From positions 12,922,817-12,986,816 of the forward strand of contig NC_084806.1 of NCBI RefSeq assembly GCF_963583255.1: a stretch of DNA of 64,000 bases, given 5' to 3'. Below, in pieces: positions 21,472-31,577 of this stretch (positions are counted from its first letter, which is position 1; every line of letters starts with the position of its first letter). The position numbers were made by a program, and so were the translations under genes. Under the pieces are notes generated by a model that was not told the origin of the DNA, ran no database searches, and saw only the letters and a list, made by a program, of their open reading frames with translations. Source of the DNA: Pyrus communis. Its lineage: Eukaryota > Streptophyta > Magnoliopsida > Rosales > Rosaceae.

Positions 21472-21960
21472 AGCCCCTACTTACTACGCCAAGTACGCCC
21501 GCGAGAACTTCGTCAATTACAGAGAGGTCAAGGCCAACGACAACCAAGCCCACCACGAGCTCTTCCTCAGGGCCTACAATCAATCCCTCTGGGTCTCCAA
21601 CAAGGTAAATAATGGTGTATGATCCAGATGAATATGGAAGTAAAGGTTACAAAGAATAAACAGAGTTTGATTTTTCTTTTTGGTCTTTTGTCGCGGTGAA
21701 TGCTTCTATTGGTGTAAGCTAGAAAGATCTCACTCCCAAGTCCCCAACCCACTTTGGCAGTTATCATTGTGGACGTAGTGACCTTATTGTCATGTTCTAC
21801 TTTCAAGTTTCTTTCTGAAACATAATTTTTTTTTTTTTTTTTTTGTGTTTTCGACGTTTTTGTGTGAGTTTCTGGTGAACCCAATTGGGTTTTCTTGCGA
21901 TTGTAGTACTCAGTGGACGAATCTGCGACCGATAAGTTGAAGAAAATCTGCTCCACTTAA
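21472..21960 (+). pseudogene. 5'-truncated LYR-motif protein gene fragment
   Basis: Two exons read through cleanly. Exon 21473-21604 encodes YYAKYARENFVNYREV and LWVSNK; an intron with GTAAAT donor and TTGTAG acceptor spans 21605-21906; exon 21907-21960 encodes YSVDES-KLKKIC and stops at TAA 21958-21960. These are strongly reminiscent of the small plant LYR-motif proteins of the At3g19508 type (Complex1_LYR family, mitochondrial Fe-S or complex assembly adaptors). The N-terminal half with the LYR tripeptide is absent. The homology starts right after a TGCAG, as if at an intron acceptor. It is probably a captured fragment; expression is unknown. Confidence 0.75.
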
Positions 21961-22235
21961 CGTGCCTGCCAAGTGTTCGATGTAATGCCCGAAAGATCAT
22001 GAAGATATCCAGGCTATAAAATGTGACTAAAGTTATAATAATGGAAAAACTTGAATTAACTGAGTCATCTGTGCCAATATATTTGGAATACTTTTGTAAA
22101 GTTTTTAGAAAACCTAATGCCAACATTGATAAAGGGAAGAAATAGAGATTTGTTCAGAGTTCAAATTGATTTTGCATTTAAAATGTAAGAGAGAAAGGAA
22201 CGCACGTGCATAGCCGTAGTGGTTGAAAGGATGTG

Positions 22236-22386
22236 CAACACAACAGAACATCCACCATTGAAAAGGTGAGGCCCTTAAAGGCTTCGATGGTGCCCTCTTC
22301 TCCATTGGGCATGAATTCGCCATAGCCATCCTTAGTAATCCCTCCTATGGCTACTACATGGTTCTTAAGGCACTCCTTGTAGTAAG
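22236..22386 (-). pseudogene. ZF-HD / mini zinc finger gene fragment
   Basis: On the minus strand the peptide [15 protein letters not shown] followed by [13 protein letters not shown] matches the N-terminal half of the ZF-HD dimerisation domain found in zinc-finger homeodomain and MIF proteins. The usual DGCGEF cysteine is tyrosine here, and the following cysteine/histidine cluster (normally CxACxCHRNFH) is not preserved, so zinc binding is lost. The frame enters from a run of 21-bp repeats rather than from a proper start. It is a fragment, probably moved by a transposon. Confidence 0.75.
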
Positions 22387-22443
22387 TTTTTATAAACAGT
22401 GTAGTAAGTTTCATAAACAGTGTTCTAAGTTTCATAAACAATG
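22383..22443. repeat. 21-bp tandem repeat x3
   Basis: AAGTTTCATAAACAGTGT-type units occur three times in a row with small changes, immediately upstream (minus strand) of the ZF-HD fragment. Confidence 0.75.
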
Positions 22444-22871
22444 TACCGTGAGTCTGCGCGTAAGATTTTTTGTCCTTTTTATTAAAATTATGCCTTTTTC
22501 ATTAAAATTTAAGGTAAATCTCTATTTACTACCCTCATGTTTCATGGTTTTCAACATTTAGTACATCAAATTTTTTTTGTCCCAAAGTCATACCTAAAGT
22601 GTAAATTTTGGAACAGTCTTATACATTCGTTAGTCAAACTGTTAACTCTGCCATTAATTGATGATGTTGCGCTCATGTGGATAATGACTGGACACCACGT
22701 GTCATTAAAAGGTCCACGTGGAATTTAAAAATTAAAAAAAAAATCACCCAAATTTAAAATATTAAAATAATTAATTATAAAAATAAAATAAAAAAAACAC
22801 CCAACCCCTTTGTCTTCCCCACACCCGACACCCCTTCACGGCTCCACCCCGTTCATTTTCCCCTTGTTGCT

Positions 22872-23120
22872 TACTCGATTAGCCTTCCATCTGTCAATGT
22901 GAAGCTTCTTTAACAGCTTGCAGCGTTCGGTGATGAAGACCAATCCTACATTGGTCCACTCGGGGCTCTTGACCAGGTGCAAAATCTCCAGATCCAAGCA
23001 ATTAGAGATGGCTCCCAGTCCCGCATCGCTGACCTGAAGCTTTTCCAGGTGGATCTCAACCATGGAGGTCACTTGCTCGTTGATTTCGACGACCCAGTCA
23101 TCAGAGACCTTCTTGAGCAG
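22872..23120 (-). pseudogene. F-box/LRR (SKIP2/VFB-like) gene fragment in Pack-MULE
   Basis: The minus-strand frame 23261-22836 (141 codons) has a leucine-rich repeat core containing VSDAGLGAISNCLDLEILHL, then TNVGLVFITERCKLLKKLHI. This is the pattern of the C-terminal LRRs of plant SKIP2/VIER F-BOX proteins, which are SCF ubiquitin ligase substrate adaptors. The F-box itself and most repeats are absent. The 5' part of the frame (23130-23261) shows no homology and is likely transposon sequence. It sits inside long inverted repeats, so it is a captured piece. Confidence 0.75.
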
Positions 23121-23429
23121 GTGGAGGAAGGAGACCTCGTGGGGGCGGAGGTGGTTCTGAGGAAGAAAACGAGGAAAGCTAATGCGATGAAATGGATGGA
23201 GATGGAAGATGCGGCCATGGATGAAGTGGGTTAGAGCTGAATCTGGGTAGGGATTGAGCAATGGGGTTTCTAGGGCGCGGGGAAGATGCCCATTTGCAAT
23301 TAAAGGTGAATTTCTTTGGTTTTTTTAGGGTTTGGAAGTGGAAGAAAGCAGAGGAGGAGGGTAAAGAATATGGAGGGTCCGCAACGATGACGAGTACTGA
23401 GTGGTAGACGACGGCGAGGGGTTGCTAAT

Positions 23430-23612
23430 GAATCTCAAGTCGCTGTGCTTGAAGATGGATTCTGGAGATTCATGACGGGGAAGATGAAGGAATTGGAAGC
23501 TCTAAGGTCGCAGATGCCTCTGGCTTTGGGCAATTGTGTCGATCCGGCAAAGTTTGTGTTGGAGGTGATATCAGAGGTGTTTCTAGTGGACAATAGAGTG
23601 GAGAGGAGCAAT
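23430..23612 (+). pseudogene. FRIGIDA-like gene fragment in Pack-MULE
   Basis: The plus-strand peptide reads LEDGFWRFMTGKMKELEALR, followed by MPLALGNCVDPAKFVLEVIS and EVFLVDNRVE. This matches the beginning of the FRIGIDA domain as in plant FRL proteins (FRL3/FRL4 type), nuclear scaffold proteins related to the flowering regulator FRIGIDA. Only about 60 residues are kept, after which the frame passes into unrelated basic sequence and the right inverted repeat. It points away from the F-box fragment in the same element, so the two pieces come from two different genes. Confidence 0.7.
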
Positions 23613-23929
23613 AGGGGGTGTGCAGAGGAGAAGGGTTGCAGAGGAAAGAATGGGAGGAAGGGGGTAGAAGACAGTGTATGTGTTTTTGTTTTTTTTTTTT
23701 TTAATTTTATTTTTAAATTCCATGTGGACCCTTTAATGACATGTGGCGTCCAGTCATTGTCCACATAGGCGCCACATCATCAGTTAACGGCAAAGTTAAC
23801 TGTTTGACTAACGGATGTATGAGACTGTCCCAAAATTTACACTTTAGGTATGACTCTGGGCTGAAATGATGTACTAAATGTTGAAAACCATGAAACATGA
23901 GGGTAGTAAACAGAGATTTACCCTAAAAT

Positions 23930-25313
23930 TTTTCTTTTGTCCTTTTTATTAAAATTTAAGGGGTTTTCATTAAAATTTAAGTCTTTTTAATTAAATAAAG
24001 TTATAGCATGGTTTTTTTTTAATTAAAATAAACTTAGCCCAAGCCCTTTTCATGAAAGTTCCTTTATTAAAATCCTTAGAAATCTAAGTGTATTCAATTA
24101 GGATTTTAAAGAAGTTTATAATATTCTAGATTTATTCAATTAGGAATTTATTTAAATTTTTTTTAAAAAGTAGAGGAATTTGAGAGATTTCATAGTATAT
24201 TTTAAGCATTCACAAATCTCACATCCCTCCCTGAGATTTCGAGGGAATTGAATCAAAATTTTACATGGAATCTCTACAAATCAATTAAACTTCATCAAAA
24301 TCTATGAATTTATAAATCCATTAAAATCCCTCAAATTAGCAATTGAATGCACGTAGTTTTAAACTCGCCTGAAGCTTCTCTAATCCTTGGGCTAAAAAAG
24401 GTTAGTGGCTACGACCTAGTTATTGATGTTGTTGGCTACTTGTGGAAAGACCAACGACTGTTTTTATTTTTATCAGACGACCCACATAGTTTGATCGTTG
24501 GTTGAAACAACAAGCCATATTCAATTTTGCTTACAATCAAATTTATAAATACATTAAATCCAATGGTTGAAATCGAATATGAGCAAATCTAATAGTAAAA
24601 AGAAGATCTAACAACCCAAAATTAAATTCAACGGCTAAAAAAAGTTACTGAAAAAAGTTAGGATAAAATCATTCCTTAATAATTTTGAACTAAAATTTTA
24701 AATCAAAACTATTGAAGAAGAAAAGTTGTTTATGTGGTATAAACTAAATTTTTGGGCACAGAATCTAGTTTTTAACTCAACTACAGGAGTTAGTGTAAGT
24801 AGAGTACTCTGGACTCTAGAGAGAGAAAAATAAGAATAAGCTCATGATATTGAAATTTTTTTTTATTACGTTCGAAACATAAAATAAAGTGATACACTAC
24901 ATATCACATATATTAAAACATAAAATTCAAATACTCAGTTCAGTGGTAAGTACTTACTTTTTAATTTTGTCCAATAATAAACTAACACATGTTTTATTAT
25001 TTTACATGACCTCAACTTTATTTCTGTCCATAATAATTTAACTTGCAGCAATAATGCAAAATTAATAAAAAAAAACAAAAATATAAATGTTACATTCTCA
25101 CCACTTCACCTGTTCCCCACGTTTAGCAATAGCAATAATAATTAGTATATGCTGTCAGTGACCAAATACTGGGGAAAAAGGTTTAATAATAATAATAATA
25201 ATAATAATTACTAACAGATTTTTTAAAAGCTAAAGAAATTGGACTATACTATATACGCTACTAGTGTAATTAAATAAAAATTAAATTAAAACGGTTTAAA
25301 TTTAATTAATTTA
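23930..25313. other. repeat-rich intergenic DNA
   Basis: 24060-24360 is a MITE-like block with AGTGTATTCAATTAGGATTT at one side and the inverse-like CCATTAAAATCCCTCAAATT/GAATGCAC at the other; similar pieces occur near 21230-21340. The remainder is AT-rich and without a recognisable gene. Confidence 0.5.
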
Positions 25314-25812
25314 CTAGGGCATGAAGAGATGGTTGCCACACTTGCAGCGCCAAGCTTCGGGGTAGTACTCGAGAGGTATCGAGACACCTGGTTGGATGGC
25401 GACGTGAACTGCCTTACACGGCGAGCAGCTCCCGCACTTGGATCTGCAACTTGGTGGCGATGAACCCAGACGAATCTTCTGGTGGGTCACGACTCGCTCC
25501 AATGCTGGCCCGCTTTCACCTTGATAATGATGATGATGCCCACCACCTCCTGAAAAAATCATTTTATCATCACGAGTTCAAGCTCAACAGAACCGATTCA
25601 CTACTGAACGAGTCAAAACTCAAAAGGAGGTTAGTAATTAGTTGTTTCGGTGGTGTGGTTTTGTTACTAAGTTGCTTACCAAGTTGGGTTTGAGTGGTTA
25701 CTGCCGTTGAGGCTGAGGTGAATAGGAGAAAAGTGAAGGCTGTGATGACGGTTGATGGCCTTATATAGTGGTGGTTGTGGTGGCGGTGGCGGGAGCGGCG
25801 CAGCACGCCCAT
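25314..25812 (-). CDS. EPFL: EPIDERMAL PATTERNING FACTOR-like secreted peptide precursor
   Basis: Two exons on the minus strand: 25812-25680 and 25549-25314, joined across a 130-base intron (GTAAGC donor, TTTTTTCAG acceptor) in matching phase, giving 122 residues ending at TAG. Residues 20-38 form a hydrophobic signal peptide after a basic, histidine-rich start. The C-terminal 45 residues are the mature peptide: LGSSPPSCRSKCGSCSPCKA, then YYPEAWRCKCGNHLFMP, with six cysteines (C-x3-C-x2-C-x2-C, then C-x-C) as in EPFL rather than the eight of EPF1/EPF2. The motifs look closest to EPFL8, from memory. EPFL peptides are secreted ligands of ERECTA-family receptor kinases with TMM and set stomatal and organ patterning. 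All expected cysteines are present and the gene appears intact. Confidence 0.9.
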
Positions 25813-26279
25813 CACCTGAGGTGGAGGTGCGCAGGTTACGAACTGGGCTACCTGGGAGTGGGATTGATATAGTGATGTAAATAAAGAGTGAGTAGGGAGA
25901 TTGAAAATTCAGGGATGGAGGGAGTGATGCTTTCCCGTGCTTTTATTGTTGTTGCAGTTTTTGCCTGTGAGCGTGTGAGGAGGGATGGTCCAAGTCAAAA
26001 AACAGAGTGCCCAAAAGATCAAAGAGAGAAGCTTATGGAAAGAACGAGAGATTTATTTGGATTTGTTTTATTGTTTGACTAAAAGGGTGGAGAGTGATGG
26101 GACCCTTGTAAGGCCCTCCATGATTGGCATGTAGACGATTAGAGTCATGATTAAAAGCCATATTCACTAGAATGCCATTGAGATAGTGGAAGGGTGTGTA
26201 GCAAGAGGAACTTGGACAGGACCGTCTAACTGATGACCGGCTTGACGCATTGCCAGACAGCTTCACAAAAAATACGTCA

Positions 26280-27240
26280 CTAATAAAGAAAAATAGGATA
26301 TTTTGGATGCGATTTCTAATTTTTAATATTTTTTAAATAAAATTTTAATAGTATTCAAAGTTTGATCAAAGTTTCTTGACTTTGTATACCTCATTATATT
26401 ACTATTAATATTTATATTTTTATAGTTTTGACATAAATTGTTTGATATTTTATAAGATTTATAATCCTATAAATTTAAAATCCCTCATTATAATACTATT
26501 AGAAACGGTTACAATAAAAAAATTCAAACATTTTGATTGAATAAATGGATAAACACTATGCAAAAATAAGAAATAATAAATGGCAAAAGAATGTATCCAT
26601 AGTGTTAAAAAAATTGGTACATTTCACATATAACAAAGTGGTACGTTAATAAAAAAGAATGGCTACATTATAAATAAATTAGGGTACAGATAAAAAATTA
26701 AAAAATTATGAGTACAAATGAATTTAAAAAAAAATATAGGCGCTAAAAGAAATTAATACATGGGTACAAAATAAAACTAAAAAGAAAATACTACAAATTA
26801 AAAAAAAAATGTTGCAAATTAAAAGTGGGTACAAACTAAAAATATAAATATATGATACAAAGTTTAGGCATAAAACATAAATATACCATATGTAATTTTT
26901 CTATCATTGATTAAATATACAAGGTTATGTGACGGTATACAAATGGGTACAAACACAAATAAAACTTTGAAAAATATGGGAACAAAAAGAAACTAATATA
27001 TGGGTACAAATTAAAAATGAAAAGAAAATTGGTACAAATTAAAAAATATTTGCAAATTAAAAATAGGTACAAACTAAAAATAAAAATATATGATAAAAAA
27101 ATTTAGCCACGAATATAAATATACTAATTGTAACATTTTTAACACTAAAGGAATATATTTTAAAAATAAAAATATTTTATTATTCAAATAATTAATGATT
27201 TTATTAATACCTAAGGACCTTGATCAAAAATTGAAAATGA
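26280..27240. repeat. AT-rich GGGTACAAA repeat block
   Basis: The motif GGGTACAAA(A/T)TAAAA recurs many times. A longer unit (TGGGTACAAA through ATATATGATA-AA-TTTAG) appears at 26764-26870 and again at 27001-27110. No coding potential. This looks like a decayed non-autonomous transposon or an internally duplicated repeat of unknown class. Confidence 0.6.
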
Positions 27241-27380
27241 ATAGGATTCTAATAAATGGAGTAACAAAAAGAATGATGTGAACCTAATTTCTCCAAAGAA
27301 AAACCCTTACGCAATAAAATACACATCACTCCTCTCACTCACACTCAATCTCTCCTCCTTCTATCTCTCACCCTCACTCA

Positions 27381-27387
<7 letters not shown>

Positions 27388-27440
<53 letters not shown>
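27388..27440. repeat. (CT)n microsatellite
   Basis: About 25 CT units within a longer pyrimidine-rich stretch (27320-27470). Confidence 0.95.
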
Positions 27441-27446
<6 letters not shown>

Positions 27447-27869
27447 TCCTATCTCTCACTCACTCTCTATCTTGCCAAAAGGTAATTTATCTCTAAGTTT
27501 TAATTTTTTTCATTAATATGTGTTTTATTGGAATTAATTATGGGTTTGGGGTTGGATATAGGGTGAGGGGTGGAGTTTTGGGTCGGATTTGGGTTTTTGG
27601 TAAGGAATCGTTGGCTTTGACGGCGGAAGTTAAGGAGTTGAGGATTAGGACACTATCAGACCATATTCATCTCCATTACCACCAAAATAGATTTGTATTA
27701 GGATTTTATTATTGTACTTTGTTAACTTATATATACATTTTTAATGTAATATATATTATGGATAATTTGATCACTATTTTTCATATGTAATTTTATTTTG
27801 AATATGTCAATTTAAATTAAAGTAATTAAAAAAAACATATAATTAAATTAAATTAAAAAGTAAAAATTT

Positions 27870-28185
27870 GAAAAATCTTGAGTTGCAAAATATTTCGTCG
27901 CGCAAACAATTAATATAATTAAATTAAAATAAGGGAAATAATAACATAAAAAATCAAAAATCTTGTGTGACAAAATATTTCGTCGCGCAAAATATTAAAT
28001 TAATGAAAAAAAAATGAAAACCAAAATCTTTGCACGACAAATAAAGTACCTTTGCGTGATGAAGATTAATGTTCATCGTGCAAACCCTTCATTGTGCAAA
28101 CCTTATCTTCATGAGCTTTGCGCGACGAACCATGCGCGGCAAATTTTATTTCGTTGCGCAAACTGTTTTTTTGTAGTAGCGAAAA
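27870..28185. repeat. GCGACGAAA-motif repeat, likely transposon remnant
   Basis: Variants of TTTCGTCGCGCAAA and its complement occur about eight times (for example 27893, 27975, 28115, 28148). CAAAATATTTCGTCGCGCAA is directly repeated about 82 bases apart. The block ends at TTTTTTTGTAGTAGCG, which resembles the inverse of a CACTA-type end. Family assignment is uncertain. Confidence 0.5.
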
Positions 28186-28292
28186 TTCGAGCATCATCTA
28201 AACTTGTGTTGATACAACTTCAAACACACAGTTCTACTCCTTGTGAGAGTGACATTTACATGTTGAAGGATACAAGAAAGAGGAAATTGTAT

Positions 28293-28702
28293 TAATCCAA
28301 ATGGAGCAATGATCATTTAACTAAAAATCCATGACTAATGGTCCCTTAGCTCATCAAAACGTGCAGCTATGGTCTTTTTCGTTAACTTCGTTAAAACTTC
28401 CGTCAAAATAAGTCACGCACATGAGGCTAAATAAAGGGGCAAATATGGAAAACCAAATGAAAAAAATTGTAGCAATGGTCCCTCAAAATAACCCAATTGA
28501 AGAAATGGTCCCTCAACTTTAACGCAATTAGAGCATTAGTCCTTCAACTTTAATCGAATTGTAATAATGGTATTTCCAACATAAGTCATTTTAATGGAAT
28601 TCTGATGGAGTTAGCAAAAATGACCATAACTGCACATTTTAATGAGTTAAAAGACCAATAGTCATGGATTTTTAGTTAAAGGATCATTGCCACTTAGATT
28701 AA
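28293..28702. mobile_element. foldback element with about 110-bp inverted repeats
   Basis: The left end (GCAATGATCATTTAACTAAA, then AATCCATGACTAATGGTC) is repeated in inverse at the right end (GACCAATAGTCATGGATTTT, then TAGTTAAAGGATCATTGC), with continued pairing through GTGCAGCTATGGTC. It is about 410 bp long with no coding frame. Long inverted repeats without a gene suggest a MULE-type MITE. Confidence 0.75.
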
Positions 28703-29050
28703 AGTGGACAGACCATTGCTACCATTTCATCTACAAGAAACGTAAGGGTTTAGTGATAAAAACCTGTAAACTTGTTGATTTGCAGGTGGTAAGATGCAAA
28801 CTATGAAAATAATCTTGGTGTGGTTAGGTGTCGACCAATGTCGAATTTTATGAATCTGTCATTGCTTATTCACTTAAATGACTAATCCAGAATTGGCTGC
28901 ACGTGTGTCTACTATGTGGTGCTCTCTTATGATGGAGCATATTGAAGAATACAAAAACTCCCACATATGAGGATTGACAAAATTAAATGTAACTTATATT
29001 GAATTGTTCCACTTTTAACACCTCAAAAGCGTTTGTGATAAAACCATCAC

Positions 29051-31562
29051 TGACACATCCTGACCGGGATGTTCACTAGGACTCTGAATTGAGCTGTGTT
29101 GGCCGATACCTGGAAGGTGACGAAGCCATAAAGTGCACTATACCCGGGATGTTCACTAGGACTCTGAATTGAGCTGTGTTGGCCGATACCTAGAAGGTGA
29201 CGAAGCCATAAAGTGCAGTGATGTGGAAAATGTGAATAAATTTAAACCTAAAAGTGCCTAAAAACAAGAGTGCACTATGAGCGGGAATGAACCCAATTCA
29301 CATGTGATGACAGAGCGTAAGTACAGTACGGTAAAATAAGATGAGAATTATACCATCGATGCTAATTGCCTACACCAAGATTTGCCAATAATCCTTGTCG
29401 GTATGAAAACTATGCTACTAACACATGGAAGGGCGAAAAACAAGGGTGAGTGGGCCCAAAAATAAAGTTTTAATAAAAACCTTTTGAAAGCATTATAACC
29501 CCTCGCCGTAAAACCTGTATAGTTTCCAGAAGATAATACTACTAAGTAGGTATAAAAACCAATGCACAAGAGCAGCGAAAACTGAAGTAAGCCATGTCAT
29601 AATATCACAGCAATAATAAATGTAAGCTAGGTGTAAAACCAATATAAAATAGTATGCCAGTCGGATTCACTTAACGTGGCCTGTGCCACTGGACCTGTAA
29701 CTCATCAATATAGGCTAGCACACGAGTCAGAGTCACCTAATGTGACATGTACGGCGGGCTGGTTATAAATATGTACGCTTAAGTGCTATGATCACATGAA
29801 AGCTGTGTAATAAATCGCGAGTCACCTACGAGTTGGAACCACTTATTATGGTATGTACGACAGGCTAACACCAGACTTGGATCCAAGGTGAGCGTGCTGT
29901 GCGGGAGGTGAACAATTACATGAAGGCTGGCCCTAACCTCGGGTGGGAGCACTAATACCGGGGTGTAGCCATGATGAGCTCTAAATAAATGTGTGCATAC
30001 CAATGCAATACAACCCATTCAATCACATAATACTCACCTGAAGTTTACCTGAGTCTCCGCAGCATCACACAATACAATTCACAAGTGTAACAATGCAATA
30101 TTAAAAATGTAACTTATTTACGACATGGCAAGCAAAGCATAGTTCCATATAAAAAAAAAAAAAACGTTTCTGGAAACTGTAAAGTTTATACACACACACA
30201 CACACACACACACTATAAAAAGGAAAAAGACCCACTTGTGTTCCACGCTACAACTCCCTAGCATGAATATCGAGGTGTCACGAACGATCGGTGCCTAGAA
30301 CAATTATCAAATTATGTCTCAGAATTCTTATCAGTAGAACACGTAACTTATATATCATATTTGGGAAGATCCTTACATCGGATTCCTGATCGGTAAGTTT
30401 CTAATATCCTCAAATATTGCGTACTATAACGTATCAAAGTTTGACGACGATTCAACGGTTGGATCGTTGATTGCTATAATAATCAAGTGACGGACCTTAA
30501 TGGAACTAGGTTTAAACGACGGAAATTCGTCAATCGAACTTTATGTATGAATTGGAGAATCAAATTTAGCCTAGGAAGGTTAGGAGATGCCTCGGCCCAC
30601 GTGCTGCCGTACATGGCAGTCGGCCACCCCAACTTGCTGGAAAAATTAACTGTTTCTAAAAATTCTCAAATTTCACATAAAAGAAGATCTTAATGAGTAG
30701 AGCAAGTTTTATATCTGTGGCCAAGTCCAATTTGGCCAGGAAATGCTTCAATTTGTCTCGAACCTGCTGGAACCTAAAAATTTAGGTGAGCTTCAATTCG
30801 CCAAATTTGCAACTCCGCTGTCCCCAAACTTGTTTAGGCTTTGTTCCTGACCTTTAAAGAAGTGCTTTGATGGTGAAGATCAAGTGTATTTCATTCGAAA
30901 TTGGTGACTTGCCACCAAGAGTCCCACGGCGCCGTCGCCGCCGTACACCATGAAAATGCCTCATTTGCTTCGAATTTTTGGGTGATCAACTAAGGAGGAA
31001 GGGCGTGATGATGTTTGTAGGTGATTGGGGGGGTCCTAATTCACCGGAAAAAATGGTGGGAATGCGTCGAAATTCACTCAGGGTGACCAAGTTTTGAAAC
31101 GAGTGACGGGTCAAGGGGATAAGGACCAGGTTCCTCTCATTCTCTCTTCCTTCATTTCCTTCCTTTCTTCTCCTCTCCCATTGGTTCTCTCCTTTTCTCC
31201 CTTTCCTAATTGGTCCAGTTCCCCCCTTTTTTCTCTCATTTATCTTCCCTTAAATCTGAGCCACACACGTGGCCTTCCAGATTTTGCTCCAAAAATCTGG
31301 AGCATTACAAAATATAATAAATTTACAATTTTGCCCTCGATTTCATTCGTTAACAACTCCTTCGTTATAACTCCAAATTACATTCCGTTTGCGCCCATAC
31401 ATTCGTTGCGACGAGTACTACGAGGATACGCTAAGAAAATGGATCTTACATGACTCGACAAGGCGGTCAACAAAAGTTAATGAATTTGCCTCAAAGGGCA
31501 TTTTCAAAAATTTCACATTTTAAAATTATAAAAACCGTAGTTTTTGGGGACGGGTCGTTACA
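29051..31562 (-). repeat. 3' LTR of the Gypsy-type element
   Basis: About 2.5 kb, starting (minus) TGTAACGACCCGTCCCC and ending TCAGGATGTGTCA. It has an 80-bp tandem duplication at 29064-29218 and an internal (CA)n at 30190-30212. It matches the right LTR and the truncated LTR at 47761-50366. Confidence 0.9.
29064..29218. repeat. 80-bp tandem duplication in LTR
   Basis: CCGGGATGTTCACTAGGACT through GAAGCCATAAAGTGCA occurs at 29064 and again at 29144. The other two LTR copies in the window have it once. Confidence 0.9.
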
Positions 31563-31577
31563 ATCTACCCCCTTAAG
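31563..31577 (-). other. polypurine tract of LTR element
   Basis: Minus strand CTTAAGGGGGTAGAT lies immediately before the LTR start TGTAACG; it would prime plus-strand DNA synthesis. Confidence 0.8.

Larger units (their letters stand above)
22513..23922. mobile_element. Pack-MULE-like element carrying two gene fragments
   Basis: Terminal inverted repeats of about 220 bp are well preserved: GGTAAATCTCTATTTACTAC at 22513 matches the complement of GTAGTAAACAGAGATTTACC ending at 23922, and similarity continues through the CACGTGTCATTAAAAGG region to about 22740 and 23697. AAAATTT flanks both ends, suggesting but not proving a target duplication. Inside are a minus-strand F-box/LRR fragment and a plus-strand FRIGIDA-like fragment. 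There is no transposase. The structure is that of a Pack-MULE, a non-autonomous Mutator-like element that has captured host gene pieces. Confidence 0.8.

Noticed and set aside
21567..22126. Minus-strand frames of 129 and 107 codons
   Set aside because: They lie opposite the intron and exon of the LYR fragment and contain long lysine runs from a poly(T) tract.
25451..25693. 80-codon plus-strand frame
   Set aside because: Antisense shadow of the EPFL gene.
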